Part shown: positions 39,701 through 48,996 of the stretch, one piece after another
Layout of the letters: every line of letters begins with the position of its first letter
How positions within the stretch are numbered: the first letter of the stretch is position 1
Assembly: GCA_016699615.1 (NCBI GenBank)
Contig: CP064984.1
Coordinates: 1,550,001 to 1,614,000 of the forward strand
Direction of reading: 5' to 3'
DNA length: 64,000 nt
DNA from: Sphingobacteriales bacterium
Lineage (GTDB): Bacteria; Bacteroidota; Bacteroidia; Chitinophagales; JADIYW01
Notes under the pieces: model-generated
Seen by the model: the letters and a program-made list of their open reading frames with translations, nothing else
Database searches by the model: none
Told to the model about the DNA's origin: nothing
Position numbers and translations under genes: made by a program

Positions 39701-41236
39701 TTATATTTCTTTTCCATCAAGCGTTTGTATCTGATAATCTGTCAATTTCAGGCTACTATCTTGAATTAATTTTATCCATTTATTTGTTTTTGCATACCAT
39801 TTCATTCTAAAAGAAAGTGTGCCTTTTTTTAGAAATGCATAAATGAAAGGATGCACAAAAAGTATAAAACTCTTTTCTTTGTTGTTGCTCAATCTTTCCA
39901 AATCATTATAAATATGCTCTACAATTTGCAATGGTTCTTCTATTTTAGCTTTGCTATTTACAATATCTTCAGAAACATCAATAGATACTTGTTCTTTCAC
40001 TCTTTGGCGTGTTATTTCCATCAACCCAAATTTGCTTATTGGTAACAAGACATGTTTTGCTTTATCTGTTTTCATGGCTTCTTGCATTATCTCCAATAGT
40101 TTACTTTTATTGGATTGAGATTTCATATCAATAAAATCTATTACTATGATACCACCAAGGTTTCTTAATCTCAATTGTCTTGCAATTTCTACAGCTGCGT
40201 CTGAGTTTATGTTGAAAGCATTTGTTTCTTGGTCTATATCTTTTTTAATCTTCGGGCCACTGTTCACATCCACAACGTGCAATGCTTCTGTGTGTTCGAT
40301 GATTAGATAAGCACCAGATTTTAATGTTACTATTTTCCCAAATGCTGTTTTCACTTGTTTGCTGATATCATATTCTTCAAAAATTGGTGTATGTGATTGA
40401 TGTTTTTGCAACAACTGTGATTTATCTGGGATATATTCTTCAAGATATCTTTTTAAATCACTTTGTATGGCATCATCATCAGTTACTATACGTTCAAATG
40501 TATCATTCAGCAAATCTCTAATTATTGTAAAAGATTTAGAAACCTCACGATATACACAGACTTCCTTTTGTTGAAGATATAGCTTTTTTGTAATACTTAT
40601 CCATTTCTGATAAAGTATTTGAATGTCTTTTTGTAGTTCTGCTTCTGAGATATTTGCGGCATTGGTACGAACAACTACGCCAAAGCATTTAGGTTTTATT
40701 TGTTGGCAAATTTGATGTAGTCTATTTCGCTCATCTTCATTTACTATTTTTTTGCTAATGCCTATAGATTCATTAAATGGTGTAAGCACAACATATCTAC
40801 CAGGAATTGAGATTTCGCAAGTAAGTCTTGCGCCTTTTGTAGACATTGCCTCTTTTGATACTTGAAATAGCAACAACTGTCCTTTTTCAAGAACTTGTTC
40901 TATATTACCATCTTTTTCGATTAATGGTTCTAGGCTAAACGACTCCAAAGATGTTATGTCTTGCGTTGTACGTGCTGCATCAGTGTATGCTTTTAAGCAC
41001 TTAACGTATGGACTTAAATCTGAATAATGAATAAAAGCATCTTTATCTTGCCCTATATCAACGAATGCTGCATTAAGGGCAGGATTTAGTTTTTTTACTC
41101 TTCCTAAATACATATTACTTGCAACACAATCGTTGCTTTCATATGCATCTAAGTGGTATTCGACTAATTTTTTATTTTCTAGAAGCGCAATTTCAACACC
41201 TTTGGAATTAGCATGTAATACTAATTCTCTTATCAT
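39701..41236 (-). CDS. rng: Ribonuclease E/G
   Basis: This 511-residue RNase G-type endonuclease takes part in rRNA maturation and mRNA decay. The N-terminal S1-like RNA-binding region carries N-A-A-F-V-D-I-G-Q-D-K-D-A-F-I-H (residues ~55-70). The catalytic metal site is formed by V-V-D-V-N-S-G (residues ~324-330) and I-V-I-D-F-I-D-M (~366-373). The length fits RNase G, lacking the long C-terminal scaffold of E. coli RNase E. It lies downstream of the 30-residue basic protein gene. Confidence 0.95.
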   Translation of the reverse strand: MIRELVLHANSKGVEIALLENKKLVEYHLDAYESNDCVASNMYLGRVKKLNPALNAAFVDIGQDKDAFIHYSDLSPYVKCLKAYTDAARTTQDITSLESFSLEPLIEKDGNIEQVLEKGQLLLFQVSKEAMSTKGARLTCEISIPGRYVVLTPFNESIGISKKIVNEDERNRLHQICQQIKPKCFGVVVRTNAANISEAELQKDIQILYQKWISITKKLYLQQKEVCVYREVSKSFTIIRDLLNDTFERIVTDDDAIQSDLKRYLEEYIPDKSQLLQKHQSHTPIFEEYDISKQVKTAFGKIVTLKSGAYLIIEHTEALHVVDVNSGPKIKKDIDQETNAFNINSDAAVEIARQLRLRNLGGIIVIDFIDMKSQSNKSKLLEIMQEAMKTDKAKHVLLPISKFGLMEITRQRVKEQVSIDVSEDIVNSKAKIEEPLQIVEHIYNDLERLSNNKEKSFILFVHPFIYAFLKKGTLSFRMKWYAKTNKWIKLIQDSSLKLTDYQIQTLDGKEI

Positions 41237-41259
41237 ATTTGGGTTTGTTTAGTTGAAAA

Positions 41260-41352
41260 TTACTTTTTCTTTTTATGTCTATTTTTTCTTAGTCTCTTTT
41301 TTCTTTTGTGCGTAGCAATCTTATGTCTTTTTCTTTTTTTTCCAGAAGGCAT
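41260..41352 (-). CDS. 30-residue highly basic protein, probably ribosome-associated (AURKAIP1/COX24-like)
   Basis: This gene encodes only 30 residues, starting MPSGKKRKRH and consisting almost wholly of Lys, Arg and His, with the pattern K-R-K-R-H-K-I-A-T-H-K-R-K-K-R-L-R. The same start and size occur widely in Bacteroidota. The pattern resembles the AURKAIP1/COX24 (DUF1713) domain of mitochondrial ribosomal protein mS38 and mycobacterial bS22, so a structural role in the ribosome is likely but inferred from pattern alone. It starts five bases after the TPR stop and ends 23 bases before rng, inside the HU-TPR-rng-lspA operon. ATG is at 41352. Confidence 0.8.
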   Translation of the reverse strand: MPSGKKRKRHKIATHKRKKRLRKNRHKKKK

Positions 41353-41357
41353 AATTG

Positions 41358-42170
41358 TTATTTTTTTAATTCGTTAATAAATTGTTCTATTTCTTTGTCA
41401 AATTCTGGATTGTTTACCAGCGTTTTGCATAATTCCATCAATTGTATTGCTTTTTGTTTGTTCCCTAATTCTGCCTCAGTAAATGCTAAAAAATAAATAG
41501 CTTCTGTGTTTTGAGGATCAAGCTGCAATACTTTCTCTAATCTTTCTTTTGCCTTGTCATATTGTCCAGATTGTAGTGATAATCTTCCCAAAGTTGTTAA
41601 TGCAACTAAATTTTCTGGATTTTTTTCTACAATGCCTTTCAATATTTCAATTCCTTTCATTGGTTCTTGTCCATCCTGCACATAAATTTCTGCCATTTGT
41701 ATTTTAGCATCAACGTTATCTGGCTCAAAATCAAGAACTTTTTTGAAAGATTGGAGTGCAAATGTAATGATATTATTTGATATATTACTATCTCTGTTAA
41801 TTTTATATGCACTCATCAATGCATAGCCTGCATTTTCATATGCAGCAGGTGTATTTTTGATTTGTGCTTGTTTGTATTGATAGTAGGCATATAGGTTTGC
41901 TTGCTTTGCATCTTTACATGCATGAATGATGCGTTCAATAAGCTGTGTGTCTTTCTCTTGTTGTTTAGCTAAGTTGATTAAAGTAACTAAAGAATCTGGA
42001 AGTTGATTATTCTTGATGATGGTTTGCTCGTAGGTTTCAAAATCAATAACATTAGAAACGCTTGCTTTTGCTTCTTCTTCTGATTTCTTTTTGGTAGTTT
42101 TCCCAAAGAAAAAAAGCAATCCAACCAACACAATGGCAACACCCAACAATATCCACTGCTTATTTTGCAA
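41358..42170 (-). CDS. Membrane-anchored TPR-repeat protein
   Basis: This 270-residue protein has one N-terminal membrane helix (residues ~6-24) and then tetratricopeptide repeats. The clearest are F-E-P-D-N-V-D-A-K-I-Q-M-A-E-I-Y and N-P-E-N-L-V-A-L-T-T-L-G-R-L, followed by D-P-Q-N-T-E-A-I-Y-F-L-A in the C-terminal half. TPRs mediate protein contacts. The gene sits between HU and the small basic protein, an arrangement that I associate with Bacteroidota rng loci. Function is unknown; association with the membrane is likely. Confidence 0.88.
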   Translation of the reverse strand: MQNKQWILLGVAIVLVGLLFFFGKTTKKKSEEEAKASVSNVIDFETYEQTIIKNNQLPDSLVTLINLAKQQEKDTQLIERIIHACKDAKQANLYAYYQYKQAQIKNTPAAYENAGYALMSAYKINRDSNISNNIITFALQSFKKVLDFEPDNVDAKIQMAEIYVQDGQEPMKGIEILKGIVEKNPENLVALTTLGRLSLQSGQYDKAKERLEKVLQLDPQNTEAIYFLAFTEAELGNKQKAIQLMELCKTLVNNPEFDKEIEQFINELKK

Positions 42171-42175
42171 ATGTA

Positions 42176-42469
42176 TTATGATTTTACTACTTTAGATTCT
42201 TTGATTTGCAGTAAGAATTGTTTTGACGGCTTAAAAGATGGAATATCATGCTCTGGAATTTCTATTGATGTACCTTTTTTTATGTTTCTTCCAATTTTTG
42301 CTTTTCTTGTTTTTCTTATAAAAGAACCAAATCCTCTAACATAAATATTTTCTCCTTCCGCCAAAGAATCTTTTACTTCTTTAAAAAATGCTTCTACAGT
42401 AACAATAACATCTACTTTTGGCACACCTGTTTTCTCTGAAATAATCGAAATGATATCTGCTTTTCTCAT
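42176..42469 (-). CDS. HU-family DNA-binding protein
   Basis: This ~97-residue histone-like protein starts M-R-K-A-D-I-I-S-I-I-S-E-K-T-G. ATG 42469 is chosen over a non-ATG codon seven residues upstream. It has the HU core with G-F-G-S-F-I-R-K-T-R-K-A-K-I-G-R-N (residues ~45-61), the DNA-gripping arm, and F-K-P-S-K-Q-F after it. It heads an operon with TPR, small basic protein, rng and lspA, and is divergent from mutY. The role is DNA bending and nucleoid structure. Confidence 0.93.
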   Translation of the reverse strand: MRKADIISIISEKTGVPKVDVIVTVEAFFKEVKDSLAEGENIYVRGFGSFIRKTRKAKIGRNIKKGTSIEIPEHDIPSFKPSKQFLLQIKESKVVKS

Positions 42470-42559
42470 GTAATTTAAATTATAGGGCAAAGTTGCAAAA
42501 ATTGTTGTTATTTTAAAAATATAAATCTTTATTTATAGTTTTGTTCATATTAAGTATCT

Positions 42560-43582
42560 ATGAATAACTTTAGCAAAATGCTTATAGAATGGTATAATTT
42601 GAACAAAAGAACATTGCCATGGAAAAAATCTTTTGATGTATATCAAATATGGTTGTCTGAAATTATCTTACAACAAACTAGAATTGAACAAGGAACGCCT
42701 TATTATCTAAAATTTATTGATAAATATCCTACAATTGTAGATTTTGCTAACGAAGACATTGGAAATATTTTGAAACTTTGGGAAGGTTTGGGCTATTATA
42801 GTAGAGCTAGAAATATGCATCATACAGCAAAACATATTCGTGATACATACAATGGCATTTTCCCAAATAACTACGAAGACATTAGAAAACTAAAAGGAAT
42901 TGGTGATTATACTGCTGCTGCTATTGCGTCGTTTAGCTATCAGTTGCCATATGCTGTTGTAGATGGCAATGTGTACAGAGTTTTGTCTAGAATTTTTGGC
43001 ATTGATATTCCTATTGACACTACTGCTGGCAAAAAATATTTTCAGCATAAAGCACAAGAGTTGCTAAATAAAAAAAATCCTGCGGAATACAACCAAGCCA
43101 TTATGGATTTTGGCTCACTAGTTTGTTCGCCAAAAAACCCACAATGTACATCTTGTCCATTTAGTTCCAATTGTATTGCTTACCAACAAGATAAGATTAG
43201 CACTTTGCCAGTAAAATCAAAGAAATTAATTAAAAAGAAAAGGTTCTTTCATTATTTTGTATTTAACAACCAACAAGAAATTATACTACACCATAGAAAC
43301 AACCAAGATATATGGAAACTCTTGTATGATTTTCCTTGTATAGAAACGGATTCTGAAAAAATATTGGACAATGACTTAAAGAAATATAAAATAAAGAAAC
43401 TACCCAATCCAATCCAATTGAATCAAGTTTTGACTCATCAAAATATTGATGCTTACTTCTATGATATGGATTATTTGCCTAAGCAAATTCCAGATGCATG
43501 TATTGTTGTAAAAGTAAAAGATATACAACAATATACATTTCCAAAAATTATCAGAAATTATTTGAAATGTAAAAATTTATAA
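42560..43582 (+). CDS. mutY: A/G-specific adenine glycosylase
   Basis: This 340-residue DNA-repair enzyme removes adenine opposite 8-oxoguanine. It shows S-E-I-I-L-Q-Q-T-R (catalytic Glu, residues ~32-40), the helix-hairpin-helix L-K-G-I-G-D-Y-T-A-A-A-I (~112-123), V-V-D-G-N-V-Y-R-V-L-S-R with the catalytic Asp (~133-144), and the [4Fe-4S] pattern C-x6-C-x2-C-x5-C (~193-209). The C-terminal NUDIX-like domain that reads 8-oxoG is present. It leads the mutY-ssb-gldE cluster, an order conserved in Bacteroidota. Confidence 0.96.
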   Translation: MNNFSKMLIEWYNLNKRTLPWKKSFDVYQIWLSEIILQQTRIEQGTPYYLKFIDKYPTIVDFANEDIGNILKLWEGLGYYSRARNMHHTAKHIRDTYNGIFPNNYEDIRKLKGIGDYTAAAIASFSYQLPYAVVDGNVYRVLSRIFGIDIPIDTTAGKKYFQHKAQELLNKKNPAEYNQAIMDFGSLVCSPKNPQCTSCPFSSNCIAYQQDKISTLPVKSKKLIKKKRFFHYFVFNNQQEIILHHRNNQDIWKLLYDFPCIETDSEKILDNDLKKYKIKKLPNPIQLNQVLTHQNIDAYFYDMDYLPKQIPDACIVVKVKDIQQYTFPKIIRNYLKCKNL

Positions 43583-43631
43583 TTATCTTAGTTCTATTAA
43601 TACTATCTCTATAACAAATAAATAATTGGCT

Positions 43632-44057
43632 ATGAGTGTAAATAAGGTAATTTTGATTGGAAGATTAGGAAAAGATCCAGAAGTAAGAAAAATAAATGAA
43701 ACAACTACCGTATGTAATTTTCCTTTAGCAACTAGAGAAGTTTATAAAAACAATGATGGTACTTATAATGAACAGACTGAATGGCATAATATAGTAATGT
43801 GGCGTGGTGTGGCAGAACGTGCAGAACGCATTCTAAAAAAAGGTTTTAACGTTTTTATTGAAGGAAAAATTAAAACAAGAAGTTGGGATGATAAAGAAGG
43901 TCACAAAAGATATACTACAGAAATTGTTGTTGAAAATTTTCAGCTATTAGAAAAAAAAGTAGCAACAGATACTAGTAATACTCAACAAGAAAACATATCT
44001 TCACACACAAATACAGATGACATAGAGCAAAACTATGATGATGATTTGCCATTTTAA
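43632..44057 (+). CDS. ssb: Single-stranded DNA-binding protein
   Basis: This 141-residue OB-fold protein starts M-S-V-N-K-V-I-L-I-G-R-L-G-K-D-P-E. ATG 43632 is preferred over a TTG two codons upstream. E-W-H-N-I-V-M-W and A-E-R-I-L-K-K-G-F-N-V-F-I-E-G are standard SSB blocks. The tail is acidic and ends D-D-L-P-F, the conserved tip that binds replication and repair partners. It protects single-stranded DNA and recruits proteins. It lies 50 bases after mutY and 19 before gldE. Confidence 0.96.
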   Translation: MSVNKVILIGRLGKDPEVRKINETTTVCNFPLATREVYKNNDGTYNEQTEWHNIVMWRGVAERAERILKKGFNVFIEGKIKTRSWDDKEGHKRYTTEIVVENFQLLEKKVATDTSNTQQENISSHTNTDDIEQNYDDDLPF

Positions 44058-44076
44058 AGCATAAAATAGAAAAAAC

Positions 44077-45420
44077 TTGGACGACGGTATTCCCATACAT
44101 GTTTTAAATATTCTTCTAACACCTAATATCTTCAATCCTATAAATCAAATTGTTGTTTATGGTTTGGTTGTTGTCCTCATTTTATTATTTCTTTCTGCAA
44201 TACTCAGCTCTGCTGAAGTTGCCATATTCTCGTTGGACAACAAACAACTGAATAAAATGGAAGAAAACGGCGATAGTACAGACAAAGCCATCTTGGATAG
44301 AATAAAAAATCCTAAAGAATTGCTTGCAACATTAGTACTAAGCATTACATTGTTTAATCTTGGTGTTGTTATTGTATTTGAATCTGTTTTTGAAAATCTA
44401 TTCAATCCAGTGTACATGCATGAGCATAAAACACTAGAATTTATAGTAAAAATAGTTTTTGAAACATTGGTCATTGTTCTTTTTGCAGAAGTGATTCCCA
44501 AAGTTTATGCAACACAAAACAATTACAACATCAGTAGAACATTAATCAGACCTATTATTTTTTTAAGTAAAATATTTTCCATATTCACAAATGGATTAAT
44601 TGTAATTTCAACATTCTTAGAAAAAAGGCTACAAACCAACGAACAAAATCTTACAGCACAAGATATTGATGAAGCAATAGACATTACATCAATAGATGAA
44701 GACATAAAAAATGATTCTAAAATTCTGAAAGGTTTGGTAAAATTCGGAAATATTACTGTTACTCAGATTATGAGATCAAGAGTAGATGTAATTGCCATAG
44801 ATACTGATTCAAATTTCAAAGAATTATTAGATACAGTAAAAGAATCTGGCTATTCTAGAATACCAACATACAAAGATGATATAGATAAAATTACAGGAAT
44901 TGTGTATGCCAAGGATTTATTGCCACATTTGGATAAAAGCGAAGATTTTCAATGGCAAACTATTATTCGACCTGCATTTTTTATTCCAGAAAATAAAAAA
45001 ATAGATGACCTTTTAGAAGATTTTAGAACTAAAAGAGTGCATATGGCAATTATTGTTGATGAATATGGTGGCACATCAGGCATCATTACTCTCGAAGATA
45101 TTTTGGAAGAAGTAATTGGCGAAATAAAAGATGAGTTTGATGATGTAACAGAAATAGATTACAAAAAACTAGATGCCAACAATTATATATTTGAAGCAAG
45201 AACAAATATCAATGATTTTTGCAAAGTATTGGAAATAAAAAATGACTCATTTGATGCTGTTATTGGTGACGCAGATTCTTTGGCTGGGTTAATGCTTGAG
45301 CTGTATTCTGATTTACCAAAAGAAGGCGATGAGCTAAACTACAATCAATATAAATTTACTATTCTAGAAGCAAACGAAACGAGAATAATTAGAATAAAAG
45401 TTACCATCAATAATGATTAG
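44077..45420 (+). CDS. gldE: GldE, gliding motility-associated CNNM/CBS membrane protein
   Basis: This 447-residue protein has the CNNM membrane domain (about four spans, residues ~22-190), two CBS domains (~220-340, with Y-S-R-I-P-T-Y and I-V-D-E-Y-G-G-T-S-G-I-I-T-L-E-D) and a C-terminal CorC/HlyC domain. Its position after mutY and ssb matches gldE of gliding Bacteroidota; GldE is needed with GldD for efficient gliding and secretion. The start is a TTG at 44077; the next Met is deep inside the first domain. gldD, normally next, is absent: a convergent esterase gene overlaps the stop by four bases. Confidence 0.9.
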   Translation: MDDGIPIHVLNILLTPNIFNPINQIVVYGLVVVLILLFLSAILSSAEVAIFSLDNKQLNKMEENGDSTDKAILDRIKNPKELLATLVLSITLFNLGVVIVFESVFENLFNPVYMHEHKTLEFIVKIVFETLVIVLFAEVIPKVYATQNNYNISRTLIRPIIFLSKIFSIFTNGLIVISTFLEKRLQTNEQNLTAQDIDEAIDITSIDEDIKNDSKILKGLVKFGNITVTQIMRSRVDVIAIDTDSNFKELLDTVKESGYSRIPTYKDDIDKITGIVYAKDLLPHLDKSEDFQWQTIIRPAFFIPENKKIDDLLEDFRTKRVHMAIIVDEYGGTSGIITLEDILEEVIGEIKDEFDDVTEIDYKKLDANNYIFEARTNINDFCKVLEIKNDSFDAVIGDADSLAGLMLELYSDLPKEGDELNYNQYKFTILEANETRIIRIKVTINND

Positions 45421-46679
45421 TTTGTAACCATCAGTTTTGAAATATAAATAGTATTTTCTGCACTATTTACAATTCGTACAGTATACATACCTTTTTCTAA
45501 GTTAATATTTATTGGCTCAGCACTTCGTGCAATCATCTTTCTTTCAAGCACCTTTTCGCCAACAATATTTATTATTTGTAATTCAATTTCTTTCTGTTCA
45601 ATATTATTATCATAATCTACAAAAAACTGATTGCTTGTAGGATTTGGATATACATTAAATGTTTGATAATTATTCTTTTTAATTGGTGTTGTTCTATCAT
45701 TACAAACAACATTATTATGCAGAAAAGTTGCAGTTGTAGCAAGTAAAAAAGCTCTATCTTCTGCGTTTGCAGTTTTATCAGCAGGATGGTCAATTTTATC
45801 AAATGTATAAAATTCGTAAGTTGCACCTAAAGTTTTTTGTCTTTGAGCTATTTGCTTACTACCATAAAACTGATTTAAATGACAAGCTACAGTTACAAAA
45901 CAGCCTTTGTCGTATGGTACTGTCAAGTCTATACCATGATGAAACGCAATAAATTTTATATCTTTATTATTGTTCAAATAATTTAAATTATCAATAGCAC
46001 CACTACAACTTACTATAGCTTTCACACTATTTCTTGAAGTATATCCAGCGTTTCCACTATTTCCTTCTAAGCCACCTAATGCTGTAAAGTTTCTTCGAAA
46101 ATCTACAGATGCTTCATCCAAATCATCAATATATGTAGCATGTAAACAAGCAATTGCTCCAGCAGAAGAACCATATAATATTATTTGTGAAGTATCAATT
46201 CTATAAATATTGCCATTCTCAGCTACATCTTTTTTAAAAAATCGTATAGTAGCATTTATGTCATGTACAACACGTATCATAGCTTTGTACCAATTGTTTT
46301 TATCTGCAAAATTTAAAATAGGTGTTAATAAATTTGTTTGCTCTACTCTATACTCAATATTTGCTGTCACATAGCCTTTTCTTGCAAAATATTTGGCATT
46401 CTCATCAATAGATTGGTCTGTTCTGCTACCACCAATAAACGAACCACCATGTACAAATATCATCAATGGCCTTAAGCTCAAAGTATCATTTTCTGGTTCA
46501 TAAACATCTAGTAGCAAATCAGTTGAAACATCTTTGCTATCAAGGTTGTTACCATACTTTATGTCTTTATGGGTAATTAATGTACTACTTATATCTTCTA
46601 GATATCTATCGCCACATTGAGCAAATATTATATGTTGTGATAGCAATACAACAAAACAAAATAAAATGTTATTTTTCAT
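45417..46679 (-). CDS. Secreted carboxylesterase-like hydrolase with T9SS type A sorting domain
   Basis: This ~420-residue protein has a signal peptide (M-K-N-N-I-L-F-C-F-V-V-L-L, cleaved near F-A-Q-C) and an alpha/beta-hydrolase domain with the oxyanion H-G-G-S-F-I-G-G and nucleophile G-S-S-A-G-A. A possible Asp and His follow in F-H-H-G-I-D-L-T-V and D-H-P-A-D-K. After residue ~345 a C-terminal domain begins Y-P-N-P-T-S-N-Q-F and ends with K-L-M-V, the pattern of type IX secretion type A sorting signals. It is therefore probably secreted by T9SS. ATG 46679 is chosen over a TTG three codons earlier. The substrate is unknown. Confidence 0.9.
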   Translation of the reverse strand: MKNNILFCFVVLLSQHIIFAQCGDRYLEDISSTLITHKDIKYGNNLDSKDVSTDLLLDVYEPENDTLSLRPLMIFVHGGSFIGGSRTDQSIDENAKYFARKGYVTANIEYRVEQTNLLTPILNFADKNNWYKAMIRVVHDINATIRFFKKDVAENGNIYRIDTSQIILYGSSAGAIACLHATYIDDLDEASVDFRRNFTALGGLEGNSGNAGYTSRNSVKAIVSCSGAIDNLNYLNNNKDIKFIAFHHGIDLTVPYDKGCFVTVACHLNQFYGSKQIAQRQKTLGATYEFYTFDKIDHPADKTANAEDRAFLLATTATFLHNNVVCNDRTTPIKKNNYQTFNVYPNPTSNQFFVDYDNNIEQKEIELQIINIVGEKVLERKMIARSAEPININLEKGMYTVRIVNSAENTIYISKLMVTN

Positions 46680-46876
46680 TATACACAAGTCTAGTTATGG
46701 TTATAAAGTTAATGAATCATACTTATATATTCAATAATTATTAAAGATTATACTGTGTACGCCCAATCTCAATATTAAAAAATTGACGTTTTGGTAATTA
46801 CGACTTAAACAAATCTTGACAAAAAATACTTAATTTAGTTGGTTCAATTATTTTTTATTATAAAGTAAAACATTGT

Positions 46877-48364
46877 ATGGGAAAAAATACTGGATTTTTA
46901 GAGTTCAAGAGAGAATTGCCAAGCTACAGAAAGCCAGCAGATAGAGTAAAAGATTATAAGGAATTTTATGAGCCATTTTCAGATGAAAAAACAAATCATC
47001 AAGCTGCAAGATGCATGGATTGTGGTGTTCCATTCTGTCATAATGGATGCCCACTAGGAAATATTATTCCAGAGTTCAATGATGCTGTTTATCAAAACGA
47101 TTGGAAGCTAGCTTACGATATTCTTACTTCTACAAATAATTTTCCAGAATTTACAGGTAGAATTTGTCCTGCACCATGCGAATCTTCATGTGTATTAGGA
47201 ATCAACCAACCACCAATTGCTATTGAGCACATTGAAAAATCAATAATAGAAAAAGCATTTGAATTAAACTTTGTAAAACCACAAGTACCAAAACAAAGAA
47301 CAAATAAAAAAATCGCAGTTATTGGCTCTGGTCCATCAGGACTTGCAACTGCACATCAACTAAATAAAGCTGGACACTCAGTTACTGTATTCGAAAGAGC
47401 TGACAATATTGGTGGATTACTTCGATATGGTATCCCAGATTTCAAACTAGAGAAAAAAGTAGTTGAAAGAAGAGTAGAATTAATGGAAAAAGAAGGCATT
47501 GAGTTTAAAACAAATGCCAATGTTGGTAGTAATGTAAGTACAGAAGAAGTGCTTAAAAACTTTGATGCAATTGTATTGACTGGTGGCTCCACAATACCAA
47601 GAGATTTGCCAATTCCAGGTAGAAATTTAAAAGGAATTTATCCAGCAATGGAATTCCTTTCTCAACAAAACAAAAGAGTATCAAATATTGAAACAACAGT
47701 AGACCATCAAGGAAATCCATATCAAAATGGTGATTTATTTGCAACAGACAAACATGTTGTAGTTATTGGTGGTGGCGACACAGGCTCTGACTGTGTTGGT
47801 ACTTCTAATAGACATGGTGCTGCATCTATTACCCAAATGGAATTATTATCTAAGCCACCATTGGAAAGAGCAGAATCTACACCATGGCCAATGTACCCAT
47901 TGGTATTAAGAACATCATCATCACACGATGAAGGTTGCCAACGTGAATGGTCTATCTTAACAAAAGAATTTATTGGCGACGAGAATGGAAACTTATCTGG
48001 AATAAAGATTGCAGAAATTGAATGGAAAACAATTGATGGAAGAGCGCAATTTGTAGAAACACCAGAAACCGAAAGAGTTATTCCTTGTCAACTTGCATTA
48101 TTAGCTATGGGCTTCTTACATCCACAACACGATGGATTGCTAGCACAGTTGGGCGTTGAAATAGATGAAAGAGGCAATGTAAAATCTGACAATTACCAAA
48201 CAAATATTCCAAAAGTTTTTGCTGCTGGAGATATGCGTCGTGGACAAAGCTTAGTTGTTTGGGCAATTAGCGAAGGAAGAGAATGTGCTTATGAAGTAGA
48301 TAAATTTTTAATGGGCGAAAGCTTATTAGAAAGAAAAAGTACATCTATGCTTGCTTTAGATTAA
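46877..48364 (+). CDS. gltD: Glutamate synthase [NADPH] small (beta) subunit
   Basis: This 495-residue flavin enzyme passes electrons from NADPH to the large subunit, which makes glutamate from glutamine and 2-oxoglutarate. Two N-terminal cysteine clusters bind [4Fe-4S] centres: C-M-D-C-G-V-P-F-C-H-N-G-C-P-L (residues ~43-57) and C-P-A-P-C-E-S-S-C (~97-105). FAD- and NADPH-binding motifs are G-S-G-P-S-G-L-A (~151-158) and V-I-G-G-G-D-T-G-S-D-C (~297-307). gltB is not in the window; it may lie elsewhere, or this may be one of the GltD homologues that serve other pathways. Confidence 0.93.
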   Translation: MGKNTGFLEFKRELPSYRKPADRVKDYKEFYEPFSDEKTNHQAARCMDCGVPFCHNGCPLGNIIPEFNDAVYQNDWKLAYDILTSTNNFPEFTGRICPAPCESSCVLGINQPPIAIEHIEKSIIEKAFELNFVKPQVPKQRTNKKIAVIGSGPSGLATAHQLNKAGHSVTVFERADNIGGLLRYGIPDFKLEKKVVERRVELMEKEGIEFKTNANVGSNVSTEEVLKNFDAIVLTGGSTIPRDLPIPGRNLKGIYPAMEFLSQQNKRVSNIETTVDHQGNPYQNGDLFATDKHVVVIGGGDTGSDCVGTSNRHGAASITQMELLSKPPLERAESTPWPMYPLVLRTSSSHDEGCQREWSILTKEFIGDENGNLSGIKIAEIEWKTIDGRAQFVETPETERVIPCQLALLAMGFLHPQHDGLLAQLGVEIDERGNVKSDNYQTNIPKVFAAGDMRRGQSLVVWAISEGRECAYEVDKFLMGESLLERKSTSMLALD

Positions 48365-48601
48365 TTGACAACGCACTTCCTAAAAAAGCTTACAATTATT
48401 GAATACCTCGTCTAAAACAGATGTTATCACCTGTTTACCTGTCAGAAGTAAAGAGTTCAGTGTTTTTTTTTAATAAAAAGACATTATAAATAAAGTATAA
48501 AAAAGTTGCGTCATTGCGAACGAAGTGAAGCAATCTAAAACAACAAATTATAAAACGTTCAAGCATCAACCCACGGCTGACTGTCGACTGCCGACTATCA
48601 T

Positions 48602-48815
48602 GGCATTAGAAAAATAGCGTTAAGAAAATAAGCGTCGAGCGTAAAAAAAGTTTTGCTGTTTGAAGTTCTGCTTTGTAGAAGCAGAACAAGTTTAAAACTT
48701 TTAGCGAAGACGAATATTTTTAGCGTAATTTTTCGTAAGCCTTGATTGTTCTTTGTTACTTTCTTTGTATCAAGACAAAGAAAGTAAATGCACTGTTTTA
48801 TCAAGAAAAAATAGC
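48602..48815 (+). repeat. Long interspersed repeat, copy 1 (forward)
   Basis: A non-coding block begins GGCATTAGAAAAATAGCG and continues through TTTTGCTGTTTGAAG, the hairpin TTCTGCTTTGTAGAAGCAGAA, AGCGTAATTTTTCG and TATCAAGACAAAGAAAG, ending near TCAAGAAAAA. It recurs at 48997-49206 in the same orientation and in reverse at 62681-62850 and 63020-63303. A 72-bp double-hairpin element follows it. Another related intergenic hairpin, TTGCGAACGAAGTGAAGCAA, lies just upstream at 48510-48535. Confidence 0.8.
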
Positions 48816-48820
48816 TTTAC

Positions 48821-48892
48821 TGTCATTACCACGAAAGTGGTAATCTCATTATTACTTAGATTTAGAAGATTGCCTTTTTCAAGGCAATGACA
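48821..48892 (+). repeat. 72-bp double-hairpin element, copy 1
   Basis: It begins TGTCATTACCACGAAAGTGG and ends TTCAAGGCAATGACA. Two hairpins (ATTACCAC/GTGGTAAT and ATTGCCTT/AAGGCAAT) are enclosed by TGTCATT and AATGACA end repeats. The same length element occurs at 49281-49352 and, in reverse, at 62921-62992. Confidence 0.8.
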
Positions 48893-48996
48893 TTAAGCAA
48901 TTTCAAGAATAAATTTATAAAACATTCAAGCGTTAGCACGCGGCGAAGAAAAATCAAAATATCTAAAATCATATTCTGATATAAGAAATAAAAAAC

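Noticed and set aside
48598..48804. Open frames inside the long repeats (also 63326-63511) with the shared text L-D-A-Y-F-L-N-A-I-F
   Set aside because: The shared protein text only reflects the DNA repeat. The frames differ in extent between copies, and there is no start or motif conservation.
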